A DNA stretch of 64,000 bases, from contig NC_071334.1 of NCBI RefSeq assembly GCF_027744825.2, positions 60,579,437-60,643,436 on the forward strand, written 5' to 3'. The notes beneath the pieces are model-generated. The model saw only the letters and a list, made by a program, of their open reading frames with translations. It had not been told where the DNA came from and did not search any database. A program made the translations under genes and the position numbers. Position 1 is the first letter of the stretch, and each line of letters starts with the position of its first letter. Of the stretch, positions 48,801-59,962 are shown piece by piece. This stretch comes from Synchiropus splendidus (taxonomy: Eukaryota; Chordata; Actinopteri; Syngnathiformes; Callionymidae).

Positions 48801-51590
48801 GCTGATTTGCAGAACAAATTGAGTTCATGGTTTCAGCATCTTGAATGCATATGAAATGTTGAGAAAATTATTTTTACTTGTAATCAAACCCTGTACTGTG
48901 TAGCTCACTGTGACTTGCGAGTAATATAAAATGGATGATTTACTGCTGGTAATTGCTCATCCTTAAATTACTTCTCCTTCTCTCCGACTCTTTAATTACT
49001 TCTGTGGCACATTTTTGTCTGCCGTTATATGAGATAAATTGCACTTCTTGTACCTGTTTGTGCCTTTTTCCTTGTGAATATGAAATAGGAATTGCCAACC
49101 TGGGTGTCTTCTTCTAGAGGAGGTCCGCTCCATAATTTATCAAGTGCATCATGAGTACAAAGTAGAATCCACTGACACCTTCAAACATTCTTGTTTAAAT
49201 GCCTTGCTTCATCTACCAATGTTTCTGAATGCAAAACACATCTTAAGTGTACCGTCCTATGAATTTGGCAGCTCTGAAAGATGCAGTCTGTGTTTTCGTT
49301 TCCATTCTGACACACCGTAGATTCATGAAGGAGCTAGATAGGAAATGAACAATGTTCACACATCTTTATTTTCAAACACAAGATGGTGGGAGAAAGTACA
49401 TTGTGCATTGACATTTCATCTAGCCAGTACACGACCAGTATAGACAACAAACTACAAATACAATGTAGTAATAATTACCGATGTTGATTTATTTACCTAA
49501 CAGTTACATTTTGAAGTAGATACTGTCACATTTTTGCAAAGAAAGTGAATTTGTTTGGCTTAACATGCATCTCTGTGTGTATGGTCCCATTTTTTCTGTT
49601 CACTGCCTAGTGAACTGGTGTTTTCAAATAAAACAGCAGTGCTAAACTGATCAACCAGGTTGGACAAGCAGTGGCAGAGAGATGTCAGATAAAAGCGGTG
49701 GCATGGCCTCGCCTTTATCAGGCTGCCATGATCTCAACATTTAAAGGCTATTTCTCACAGCTTCCCTGACTCATTTGGCATCATCTGGCCTTAGATGGTG
49801 CCCCCCTCCTCCTGTCTCAGCTGCAGCTGGTTTATTAGCTTATTTTGTCACTATTCAGTGCGGTTTCCTAAAAAGCCTAAAGAATTCAGGTGCACACATG
49901 CTGGATCATCTCAGCAAGTGCCCTGCTTTGTGCATAATATATCACATTGATCTGGTGGACCCTGCGCTTCATGTGAATGTAGATAGGATTGTGACATGGA
50001 GTTTTACGTGAAGAGCTGATGCACTTTCAATGGAATGAGGCTCTGAATGGCTTCTTATCCTGAGTGGCTTTTTGCCATGATTATTTCAGAATGGAACCTC
50101 TTCCCTTAACTATGAATACTACAGACATTATGTGCTTGCCCTGAGATCTGAACCAAACCATGGTTTACCCACAAACCAGGGATATCTCAACAGTGCACTC
50201 GCCCTAATGCATTATTAAAAGCTGCCCTGCCTAATTTCGGCTAATCTGGGCTGAATTGGGCAGGTACACTTGGGAATTGAGCCGTCCTGCTTTGGATAAT
50301 CCAAGTAAACGGCAGTGGAGCTGCTCCTTCCCCTCTTGATAAAGGCAGATTTAATGGAGATATTCACACAGAATCATTTATCAGGCGCTGACAGGCAGGA
50401 AGGAACACCCCCTCCTCCCAACAAAAATGGCACACACATACACAAGAGCCCTGAGAATGGCATAGGGCTTCACTGCTTGATCCATGATGATGAACCTTTA
50501 TTGTTGCAGTGAAATATAATGAATGTAGGAGGAAACTACCGGAGGACAGTATCAGAGCATTGTTGCTTATTTTGGGTATAAGTCAACCATGGCGGAGAAT
50601 CAAATAGCTTTGAGAGATATATTTTATTTCAGCCGAGAATCCATCTGCTGCGACCCACTGATCTCTGATCGAATCTGACAGTACAATAAAAACCCAACTG
50701 GAGCGGAATATGTTTTAAACCTTTGTTATGATGCTGGATGAGGGTGCGCAGGGATCCAGCCTCTTCCCAGCGGTGAGCCTGCATGTTTGGATTTTCAAGG
50801 TTTAGGAAACATTTTATTAAATCACGGACATGTTTTTATGATTATTCTGCTGCGTTTATTCAGCCACTAATCGATTTGAATCTTGAATCTCACTGTCGAG
50901 ACAAAGGCTTCAACATGCTTGGTTAATCATTGGTTGGCTGTACAGTCGACTGTGAATAATTAATCGGCATGTGTGAGTGGTAGTGAACTTACCCATAAGC
51001 ACATTTGTCTGTGTTTTGGCACCATCAGATGTTGAAGGACAAGCTATGTTAGTGAGACAGTAAGCCATCGATTGGTTGAACAGTTTTCAATTGAACTCTC
51101 GTAGTCAAATGCGATCAAAAGTTGGCTTTCCTCCAACCCCTTTATAAATATTAAGACGTAATGACACAAACCTGGCAGAAGTGTAACTGCATGGTCTCCA
51201 GATCAATCCCTGTGGCAAGCGTTTAAGATATGTCTTGTCTAGGCCATGACCTCACCTGCCCAGGCAGGCTGCATTCTCTTTTGTTCAGCTCATCTGTCTC
51301 TCTATTAATCCCACTCCCGCGGGACTACTCTTCCCTCGCTCCCTCTCAGTCACCACCCTACCCCCGTGCTTACATCCCCCACAACTGCATCGCTTCCTGG
51401 AACTGGTGATTTAATGAAGAGTTTGGTCACCATCCATGACCTCCCACATTATTAGCTAATACTGTTTCTCATCGTAATTCAGCAGGGATGATGTGTTGGT
51501 GATTAAATTGTGGAGAAGTTTTTTGGTTTAATTGTTATTTACAGTGTAAACTGACAAATCTGAATCCAAATCCTCGGCTGACAATCATGG
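45851..51590. other. Intron stretch, no gene seen
   Basis: Unique intron with short overlapping frames and no domains. A TATCGGTATTG word near 48022 may be another hAT scrap. A perfect 12-bp palindrome (ACAGTCGACTGT) lies at 50942-50953 in an AATCGAT-rich context that may also be transposon-derived. Confidence 0.45.
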
Positions 51591-53616
51591 GCTACCTCAT
51601 GATAGGATATAATATGCACTACATGGTACATTATCGATATATTGCATGGTAATTGTATCGCAACACCACTAAATAAGTTGAACTGGCAAATATAGAATAG
51701 TTGCGCAGTGGTCAAGTGCTGGATTTCTTCATTTATTTACTGCAGTTCGGCAACAATTATCCTGGATTTGACATACTGATTTGAGACACCACATGAGGTG
51801 CATACACCAGCAGTTCTGCAGCAGAACAGCTTTTCTCTTCTGTCATATTTTCTACATTACTGGAGTCTTTGTCCGTTGTTAAAAAAAAAAAAAAAAAAGT
51901 GGTCCATCAGGATTTTAACACACAGCAGAGGTGGAGTCATGGTCAATGATCACATCATGCTCGTTTTGATGATGTTTACGGTATTATAATATCTATTTTT
52001 TGTCACCCTCTTCGTCTCTAACCAGTGCTTATTCATTATTTTTCCTTCAAGTAACTGTGGCCGTTTAATTATTTTTATTATTTTTATTTCTTAAATGATC
52101 TGTCGGAAGCCCATAACATTTGACCTTGCTTCATGCTAATTTAATAGCAGATAAATAGAGTCAATTATGAGCATTTAATGATACTCATCAATCATCTTCT
52201 GATTTAACATCGATCGCCCTCAGCTGTTGATTTTGTCACTGGAATTTACATTACAATTACATTACAGTCGAAGAGAGCTGGACCGGCAGTCCCTATGTTA
52301 TGCCACATCATTTTGTAGGATAATGCAACCTCGCTGCAATGCATGGTTTAATACACAACTCTAATAGCTAGCTTGCCGGTGGACTTTTTTTTTTTTTTTT
52401 ACATGGTCTGCTTTTCCCCTGTATGGCTATTATGATATGATTATTGGGTAATGAGGCCAAGGCAAATACTGTAATTATTGTCTGTTGCACAGAGTTTATA
52501 AATGTTTTTTAATAGGGCGCTTATAGCCGATACTGGGAAAAGTTTCCAATATAAAATATTTCCCCTGGATGCCTGTTATTAGGATATGATCTTCCATTAA
52601 TAATCAAATTCATAGATGCGTTGAACAAGTTCTGCTCAACATAGGTGCAGTAAGGGATTTTCTAGACCTTGAAATGTGTCAAGTGTTTCTCTTATTATAG
52701 TCTGGAAATCGCTAATCAAATTTCAAAGTATTCTCAATGGACCCATTAGGGGATATTAGTTTGGAAAAAGCATGTAGTTTTTTGCCAACCTTCAGTGGTT
52801 GCTTAACAAAACAGTATATTAAACTAACAGCTTAATGCATTATCACGTAATTTGTAAAATTGATAATAGTATGGGTACTGACTCTAAAATAGCACATGAA
52901 AATAAAATATAAAGTACACAATTTTACAATGGTAAATTCTGTTCATGGAACAAAGAGGCTGTCAGCAAGTGTTTAAGTTCACCTACAGCACGGCAGGTGC
53001 TCACTGAAGAAGGAACTTCTAAAACTGTCAGATCCATCAGCCCCCACCTAACAGTGTAAATCAGCAGTAGGTCCCAACTTCTCTGCCTTCCTGCTCTCTC
53101 CTCATGAGCTCAGATGCATCCTGGGTTCTGTGCCCTGGGGAGGGTTAGGTCGGGGTAGCAGCGTTTGAACGGAGGTTTGTTGCTGCTGCTGTGTGACAGA
53201 CGTGTCTGCGCTCAGCTCTCCAGACAACATATGCTGTGATGTTACAAACAGGCAGCCGGTTTAAAATAAAGACACGCACATGTTCCATCAGTGATGTTCG
53301 CATTATGCACCAGCAGCTTGAGCTTGGTGAGACATGAATGCGTTCACGTTCATGCTCCACGACACAAACATGCATTAGGACAGCCGCGCCATTTCCACCA
53401 TCTCTTCTCTTCTGATATATATCTGCATGTTCCAGGCTGATAATAATCACCGTGACAAAGAAATTGAAGTCTGACGTGTGACTTCATATCACAGCTACTG
53501 CCATTTCACCACGTATTGCCAGAGTCTATGCATTTAATCTCCTTTCACATATACCGACGAGAGACAAGAGCACTAGGGCTTATGCTGGTGAATTTCTGAT
53601 ACCACTGTGAGGAATG
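51591..53616. other. Intron stretch with possible transposon scraps, no gene seen
   Basis: CATTATCGATATATTGC and GTATCGCAACACC words at 51630-51667 resemble degraded hAT-like ends. Homopolymers: A18 at 51881-51898 and T16 at 52385-52400. The 101-codon minus frame at 53145-53450 has no domain. Confidence 0.45.
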
Positions 53617-53679
53617 ACAAGGCAAATTGCCCTGTGACATTTTATTCCCGATGGTCAACAAAGGTTGGAACCATCGGGA
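53617..53679. other. Two adjacent hairpin-forming inverted repeats
   Basis: Hairpin 1: ACAAGGCAA (53617-53625) and TTGCCCTGT (53627-53635), 9-bp arms with one mismatch around a single base. Hairpin 2: TCCCGATGGT (53646-53655) pairs with ACCATCGGGA (53670-53679). Inside it CAAC pairs with GTTG around an AAAG tetraloop, giving 14 base pairs with a two-base bulge. No transposon family or known ncRNA was recognised. Confidence 0.6.
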
Positions 53680-55839
53680 TAAAGAATAAAGTCGGTCCAC
53701 TTCTGAGTACATCTGAGCGTTTTGTATCTCAGCATCCCTTCTTGGTTTGTGACAGTCCCAGAGCATGTGTACTGTATCCTTGTTTTAACCGCGTATCGCC
53801 TTGTGCCTTCCAGCCTCTCTTTGAGATCGACATGCCTCCCAGGTGTAGAAAGGGATACGACCCTACTTGGGGATAGCTCCTGTCAGGGAGCAAGTTGTGT
53901 TAAATCACCCTCAAGTCTACCATCTCCCGGGATACAAGTCAGCCATGTGGCTGTAAGCTCCTCAATGCCCTTGTCATCCCCATCAGAATGATATTTATAT
54001 CTTATTGTGTATTTTCCCTCTGGCAGTGGTGCCACCATAATACCACGTACAGCTGCTTACTGACGCTTTATTTAACAGTGCAACAAAAGTCATTGTCGAC
54101 TCCATTGACGCTTCTCTTTCAAGTTCAGAAAGTAGTGTGAAATGAGATGTACAGTATTGTGAACAGCAAGAGGTAAAATTTTCATTTTCAAGAGTAAGCT
54201 GTTCACCTGTAGCCACCGTTCTGAATCCATGTTTAAAAATGAGTTGGTGGTGTCAACTAGCAAAAATTTTGAAATAGCAAAGCAGGCCAAGTGACATTGG
54301 ACAGAAAAGAAGTGGGTAAAGAGGAACTGTCCTCGGGATTTTACAATGAAAAAAAGAAAGAAAACAAAAATAAAATACATTTTCATGAAGAAAAACAAAA
54401 GCAAAGTATTTGTGAGGAGTCAAGTACAATGGGAACAACCAGGAATGGAAGCAGGTTTTTGTATTTGGTTTCCAGTTGAGTCATGGTTCGCGCATACATG
54501 ACCACAATAATGTGCTGCAGTAGTCTCTGTGACCCACAATAGTGTGCTACTTTAAGAGATTAAAGAAGATTATCTGAGTTGAAGACTCAGAAAACGAATT
54601 CCAAGCAATGCACGTGTGAAATGTGAGTGCAGGGGTGGAGACCAAACAGGGAGGTTGAAAATGATCAACAATGCATGTCATGCGGAGCCTTCATCCATGC
54701 AGTCTGTGATAGATAATATAGCGCAGCATTTTTAGCCTTGACATGTTGACAGCCTGTTGGAGCTGCACCTGAAGAGTTGTTTTCTCACAGGGGGATGAGT
54801 GAAGATGAACAACTGTAGACAACTTAAGTTGAACTCAGGGACTGACTGTAACAAAGTTTTTATGCTTGTTGTAGCAACAGTAAAACTCACCCAAATAGCA
54901 CACAAGGGTAGAATTCCCACACAGACCGGAGTATGAGTCTCAAGAAGCAGAGATAGAAGAGAACCATTACCATCCTTATGGTCTGGTGAGTGGTCGCATT
55001 TAAAAATTAAGTTTGAATCTGTCTTGCTTAAATAAAGAAAGTCAATACAAGAATCTTAATAGCTCTTTGAGATGAGGTGGACTGGTGTGCCTTGAAAAGA
55101 AATTAGGTGTGCCAAAACATTTTTGGGTGCACTACACATTTTATAAAAACATACAGCTCATCTTCAAATCCTACATTCACTTAAATTCCTGTTTAGATGA
55201 CTAGATTGTCAGTCAGCAGAATGAGTGGATGAGATTTCGAATCGAGTCGCTTGAATCGAGTAAATAGTTGACTGTGGCTGTGATTGTGCAAGGATGAGTT
55301 GAGCAGTAGCTCTTACATGCTCTTCTTCGACTTTTCCTACCTTAGATGGCTTTGAGTCAGCTGTCTTCCAAATGTACAGTGGAATGGAGTGAATGTAGAG
55401 TGTCTGCTGCTGTTCGTCTATGTGTGTGGCCGCTGCATGTGGGAGGGGTTGCCGAGTGAGTGACGTCTCTCCAGAAGTGAAGAGGTGCCCGGTGCGTGTC
55501 CAGCTCTGAATGTGCGCTTCTGTGCAGTTTGGCTGTGACAAAGTCATAAACCAAGTCACGCTCTGTCCCAGACTCGCCTCATCCCTGTCCCAGCTCCAGC
55601 CCACAACAGGACATCAAACCCTGGAGTGACGCTCCAGCCTCAGAGGTGTGGAGAGCGAGCACCTCCCCTGTGACACTCTACCACGGTCCAGTGCGGAGAC
55701 AGGAAAGGTTTTACACCTCAATATGAAGAAAAAACAGTCAGTAAATGTAGCTAACGGGACACGTCTGCATACAAAGGCTGCGTTATACACAATAACAAAG
55801 CGTGTCGTGGGTCAGGTGATCGGTCCGTGCTCGTAATGT
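53680..55839. other. Intron stretch, no gene seen
   Basis: Short overlapping frames without domains. A GTGTGCC-containing patch (55088-55130) may be a scrap of the same hAT-like family as 35014. The 55380-55720 part is GC-richer and may belong to the transposon that ends at 55970. Confidence 0.45.
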
Positions 55840-55970
55840 TTTTTTCCGGCTTTTTTCGGGGACGTTCGAATTCTGGATTTTCGTTTGAAATCTGAAGCAA
55901 AAAAAATTTCGTTCGAACTCAGATTTGTTTGAATTCCGGGATGTTCAAAAACTGAGGTACCACTGTATTT
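55840..55970. mobile_element. Mariner-like (or similar) DNA-transposon right terminus
   Basis: The reverse complement begins TACAGTGGTACCTCAGTTTT and continues GAACATCCCGGAATTC and further TTCGAAC words. This resembles the TACAGTGGTACCTCGGTTTTCGAAC terminal inverted repeats of vertebrate mariner/Tc1-type nonautonomous elements. A possible left end (TACAGTGG at about 55375) shares only 8 bases, so the full element of roughly 590 bp is uncertain. Confidence 0.5.
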
Positions 55971-58900
55971 GTTTTGCCTTTTGATGCAGCATTCTGTTTG
56001 TAGATTTTGATTGAAATGGTAAGAAAAATATAACATGCCGACAGGTAATTTCACTATGTTTCTTGCTGCCATTGGCCTAATTTATGTCACAGGAATACAC
56101 ACTGCTACTCGGACAAGTGGCCATTTACGATATGTACAACCGAGACTGTGATGCAGTAAACATAAAGTGATGCCGATTTGTTCCTTGGCTTGTGTTATGG
56201 TCGGCCTGGGATTTGGTTCCTCTGGTTTTTTATGACCGGAGATAGAATGCCATGCCAGATGAAGCCACTCTAATTCCTTCACTCTGTGACACACAGCTCT
56301 ACCGGGAACATGTTCCTCCACATGCCTCAGGCACACAGCTACTGAAGGCTCTGCAGATTAATACATAAATAGATAAATAAGTCCTCTCTGGTACATCGTA
56401 AATCACCTCAGACTTTTTGCCAAATGGTTGAAATGTATTAAAATATTTAAATATCGTAGTTTGCTCAGCAGCGAGCTGCCCCCTGTGAACACATTAATTA
56501 CAGCTTTAGACATTTTCTAAGTGAAATGATGGTGTTCCTCTGATGTTAATCACCATGGCGACTGGAAATGATTATAAGACACCAAACTGCTGATGCTCAG
56601 AGTGCCATGATGCAAAAATAATGACTCCATTACTTACAGAGTGCGGTTGTTTCATAACCATGATCTGTCGTCACTATTTAGTTGAATGTACCAATAGTGA
56701 ATTCACAGTGGAGACAAATCATCACAAGTAGTGTTTCAAGACATCTGACTTTTGGATGCAAGCATCACAACCTGTTGAATCTGCCGTTTAAGTGGGACAT
56801 TAAAAAGTTCTTCGTGTGACATATTGATGTGCAAGAAATTCTTTTTTTTTCTTTTTCAGTTAGTTGCAGAAGGACAAGTCAAGGCAATTAAATTCAACCT
56901 GCGTCAAATGATCATGCCACCTGAATGTCCGGTCTTTTGTTCTACTCAAGATGTGTGAAGCCTTCCACAATTTTCCACACTTTCTTTTACAACAAAACTT
57001 GCTAATGTAACATTAATCTGAGCTGCGCACCAAATGATGCCGTATAATTTTAATTGCTAGTTATATTGAAGCACTGAACAGGGAACCTGAAGGGCAGACT
57101 TTATTGTTGACTTTATTGGCAGAAACCTGCAGAGCTGAAACAGACTATATGATCCTTTAAATCTCAGCCTCAGACATTTCTTTATCTTCCGTTTTATATC
57201 TGACTCGTGTTCGAACTGCTTTCTGCCAGTGTGTCATGAAGACTCCGTTTTATATCAGTGATAAAGGATTTATTCTTTCCGTTCTCCATTGTACGGATCA
57301 ATCTCCTTGGATAACAACTAATATGTTTCAGTTTGATGATTTATTCATCTGAATTGTCCTGCTTGTGCAGACAATGGTTACATGCAGAGTGTAATAATCC
57401 AAGCAAAAACGAGAGCTGCTGCAGTACGTGTCGGGTCATTAACATATGCTGACGTAAAACTAGAGGACATCGAGTTGAGCAATCAGTTCCTCTGTGGATC
57501 ATTGATCTTCTTGCTGGGCTATTAGTAATATAGGAAGAGTTGACACAGCTGTTATGGGCTACTTACAGAGTGAAATAAAATGTCTTCCAATTATGCTGAT
57601 GTGTCTCATATTGGACATGAGGGCCAAAGCATGGGCTATAATCTTCATTAAATTCAGTGAGACTATTTAAATCATTAGTCCTATGTAATATTGCTGGTCA
57701 GCAGCCATCAGTAAAACAGGACATGCATCTTGAACCCCACCTCTTCTGACATAGGCTCTGGCCCCTCAGGAAAACAGGAATCAGGAAAAAACAGGAAGTG
57801 ATTGAAGTTGATGCAGCTGAAGGATGTTTGGAAGTTGAGAATATAAGTTGTTAAATAGGTGAGATGCTGCTACGCTCCAGTGCAGTTGCTATGTTATTTC
57901 GGAGGCAGCCACCAGAACTGGTGGCATTGAATTCTCCAGTTCGCGGTGGGGGTGGATGTCAGAACACGCCCCCGGGCGGCTCGCCCAGAGAAAGTTACAC
58001 AGTCCAACCGAGCGTTTGGCAGAGAGCTGGAGAGTCATGACTGTTCATACGGAACCTGTCATCTCTGGAATATGAAAACAATTTATGGCCAAGTCTAACA
58101 CATTGTTGCTTTAATGATAAATATTATATTCAATTTTAACAATAAATCATATATTATTTCTCTTCAACTTTTGTTGTAGGTAAGGAAATGAAGGAAATGT
58201 AAACCGCAATAACCAATAGCATCGAATCATGCCATACATCTCAATCACAGTATAAACTTACGGCTGGTGGAAACACTCTCACCGACCAGAATTTAAGCAG
58301 ATTAGCTGCAACCTCGCAGCACACTACTGTGTCTATGCTCTCAGTGGACACCCAGGTTTATGATAGGGCTTGAATCTCTTGTAGGCCGAGGAACACAAAG
58401 ACATATCTGATTGAAGACTCAAGTGAATAATTCTCTACATGATCTGCTTCTGAAAAGTAGTGCTGTTATCATTTTCATTTTCATGTTTTTATGACACCTG
58501 AATGGAACTTTAAAACTACAATCCTTTAATAGTCTGAATGCTACCACTGCAAGGACCTGATAATGAGTATCATTGTGTAGTTGTGTTGTACATGTCCCAC
58601 TGACACTGGATTGGAATCCGAGTACTTCTCCCAGTGGGGGGGCGGGGTTGCAGCGCTTTGTAGCACCTTGTTAGTCTTTCCCCTTTGCAGTATTTTGCTA
58701 TTGATTCTTGCACACAGCTGAATTCCCCGCCCTCTCTTTCAACCTGCACATTGTCTCAATAGACCTGCTGCTGGAAGCAGTAGCAAGTGGAGTGGATAAC
58801 AACATGTGTTGACTGGGGTGGATGAAAAAACAGACAAATAACAACAGTTACACTCACACCATTTTTTTCTGTTCAGTTAGATTCCTGCCAAAAACTACTT

Positions 58901-59325
58901 TTTGATGTTTTCGCAAAATATTACAGATTTCAGTCAAGCACATTCATGATGCTATGTTATCCAGTGGTATATGTGGCACAGAACAAGACATTCATACTTG
59001 AGTTCTAGAAATATTTGTCAATCTCAATAGCTGTTAATGTCATTAAACCTGTAAAGCCTGTACTCATTACCCATTATTTCCCAGTGTACAGAGAGAGCCA
59101 TGCTGCTGCATATTGCATATCTCCCTGCCCTCTGACACGCACGTTTCCCTATCCATCCCTCTTTTGCTTAATGAGGAATCTCATTACAAACAACAAGCAG
59201 ACCTCGGTCTGAATAAGCAAGTAGACCGGCTGATTTTATTTATTGATCGTACAAGTCCATCACTTGATCTGTCTTGTGAACCTGTGACATTAATATGGTG
59301 CGGATATAACAAAGCCGTAGGTCCA
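55971..59325. other. Intron stretch, no gene seen
   Basis: Unique intron. A GC-rich patch at 57940-58020 follows a perfect 18-bp palindrome (57908-57925). A region around 57280-57480 has enhancer-like texture (AATATGTTTCAG, TGACGTAAAAC) but was not called. No exon was recognised. Confidence 0.45.
57908..57925. other. Perfect palindrome, 8-bp arms, 2-bp spacer
   Basis: GCCACCAG-AA-CTGGTGGC, adjacent to a CpG-containing GC-rich patch (CGCCCCCGGGCGGCTCGCCC). Function is unknown. Confidence 0.65.
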
Positions 59326-59386
59326 CTCTCTCTCTCTCTCTGTGTGTGTGTGTGCGTGTGCGTGTGCGTGTGCGTGTGTATGTGTC
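59326..59386. repeat. Compound CT/TG/GTGTGC microsatellite
   Basis: (CT)7.5 at 59326-59340 switches directly to TG repeats from 59341 with a GTGTGC hexamer sub-array, ending near 59386. The open frames running through it on both strands are by-products. Confidence 0.95.
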
Positions 59387-59522
59387 TCTTTTGTCTGGGC
59401 GGTTCTGTGTACAAACTTTATTTGCATCCTCCAGCACCGTCATTGTTGACTTCTTTGCCATCCATCTCATGCATGTTAGAATGGAACAGGTTGTCACAAG
59501 GTGTCCGTCAGAACCTCCAATA

Positions 59523-59962
59523 AGTAGATAGATAGATACTTTATTAATCTCTGAAGAGAAATTCCCATTTCCAGCAGCATGACAGGTGGAAAAGAAAAAA
59601 ACAACAACAGTCCAGCATGTGAATGCGTGTGTGTGTGTCGCGAACTAAAGTGAACTAATGTGTGTCTATGGTGTGAGTGTGTAGTGAGTCCAGAGTGTAT
59701 TTGTCCATTTTATTGTCCTCCCCGAAAGTTGTTGAAGAGCCGAATGGTGTGAGGGAGGAACGATCTCCTCAGTCTGTCTGTGGACCAGGACAATGACAGC
59801 AGCCTGTCACTGAAACTGCTCCACTGTCTGGAGATGGTGTTGTGCAGAGGATGACTAGGATTGTCAATGATGGACAGAAGCCTGTTCAATGTCCATTGCT
59901 CTGCCACTGATGTTAAGCTGTCCAGCTTTGTGCCAACAACAGAGCCTGCCTTCCTCACTAGG
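59523..59962 (-). mobile_element. 5'-truncated LINE (CR1/L2/Rex-type) 3' end, minus strand
   Basis: The minus-strand frame ending at a TAA (59710-59712) encodes the C-terminus typical of this LINE clade: RKAGSVVGTKLDSL, then LLSIIDNPSHPLHNTISRQ, then RLRRSFLPHTIRLFNN. It is followed on the minus strand by a 3' UTR ending AATAAAGTATCTATCTATCT (GATA-type tail, 59525-59537 on plus). From family knowledge this is the extreme C-terminus of the reverse-transcriptase protein, downstream of the polymerase and endonuclease. About 85 residues plus the 3' UTR remain; the rest was lost by 5' truncation typical of LINE insertion. The frame is still open, which suggests a relatively young copy. Clade assignment (Rex1 versus L2/Maui) is uncertain. 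No target-site duplication was identified. Confidence 0.85.

Noticed and set aside
55812..55822. AGGTGATC as the start of the next vav2 exon
   Set aside because: The downstream codons do not continue the VAV2 CH/acidic sequence and the site lies in transposon-like DNA.
58630..58660. G-rich run as a G-quadruplex
   Set aside because: Only two adequate G-runs; four are needed.
59113..59523. 136-codon plus-strand frame with a Cys-Val run
   Set aside because: It runs through the CT/TG microsatellite, which creates the CVCVCV stretch.
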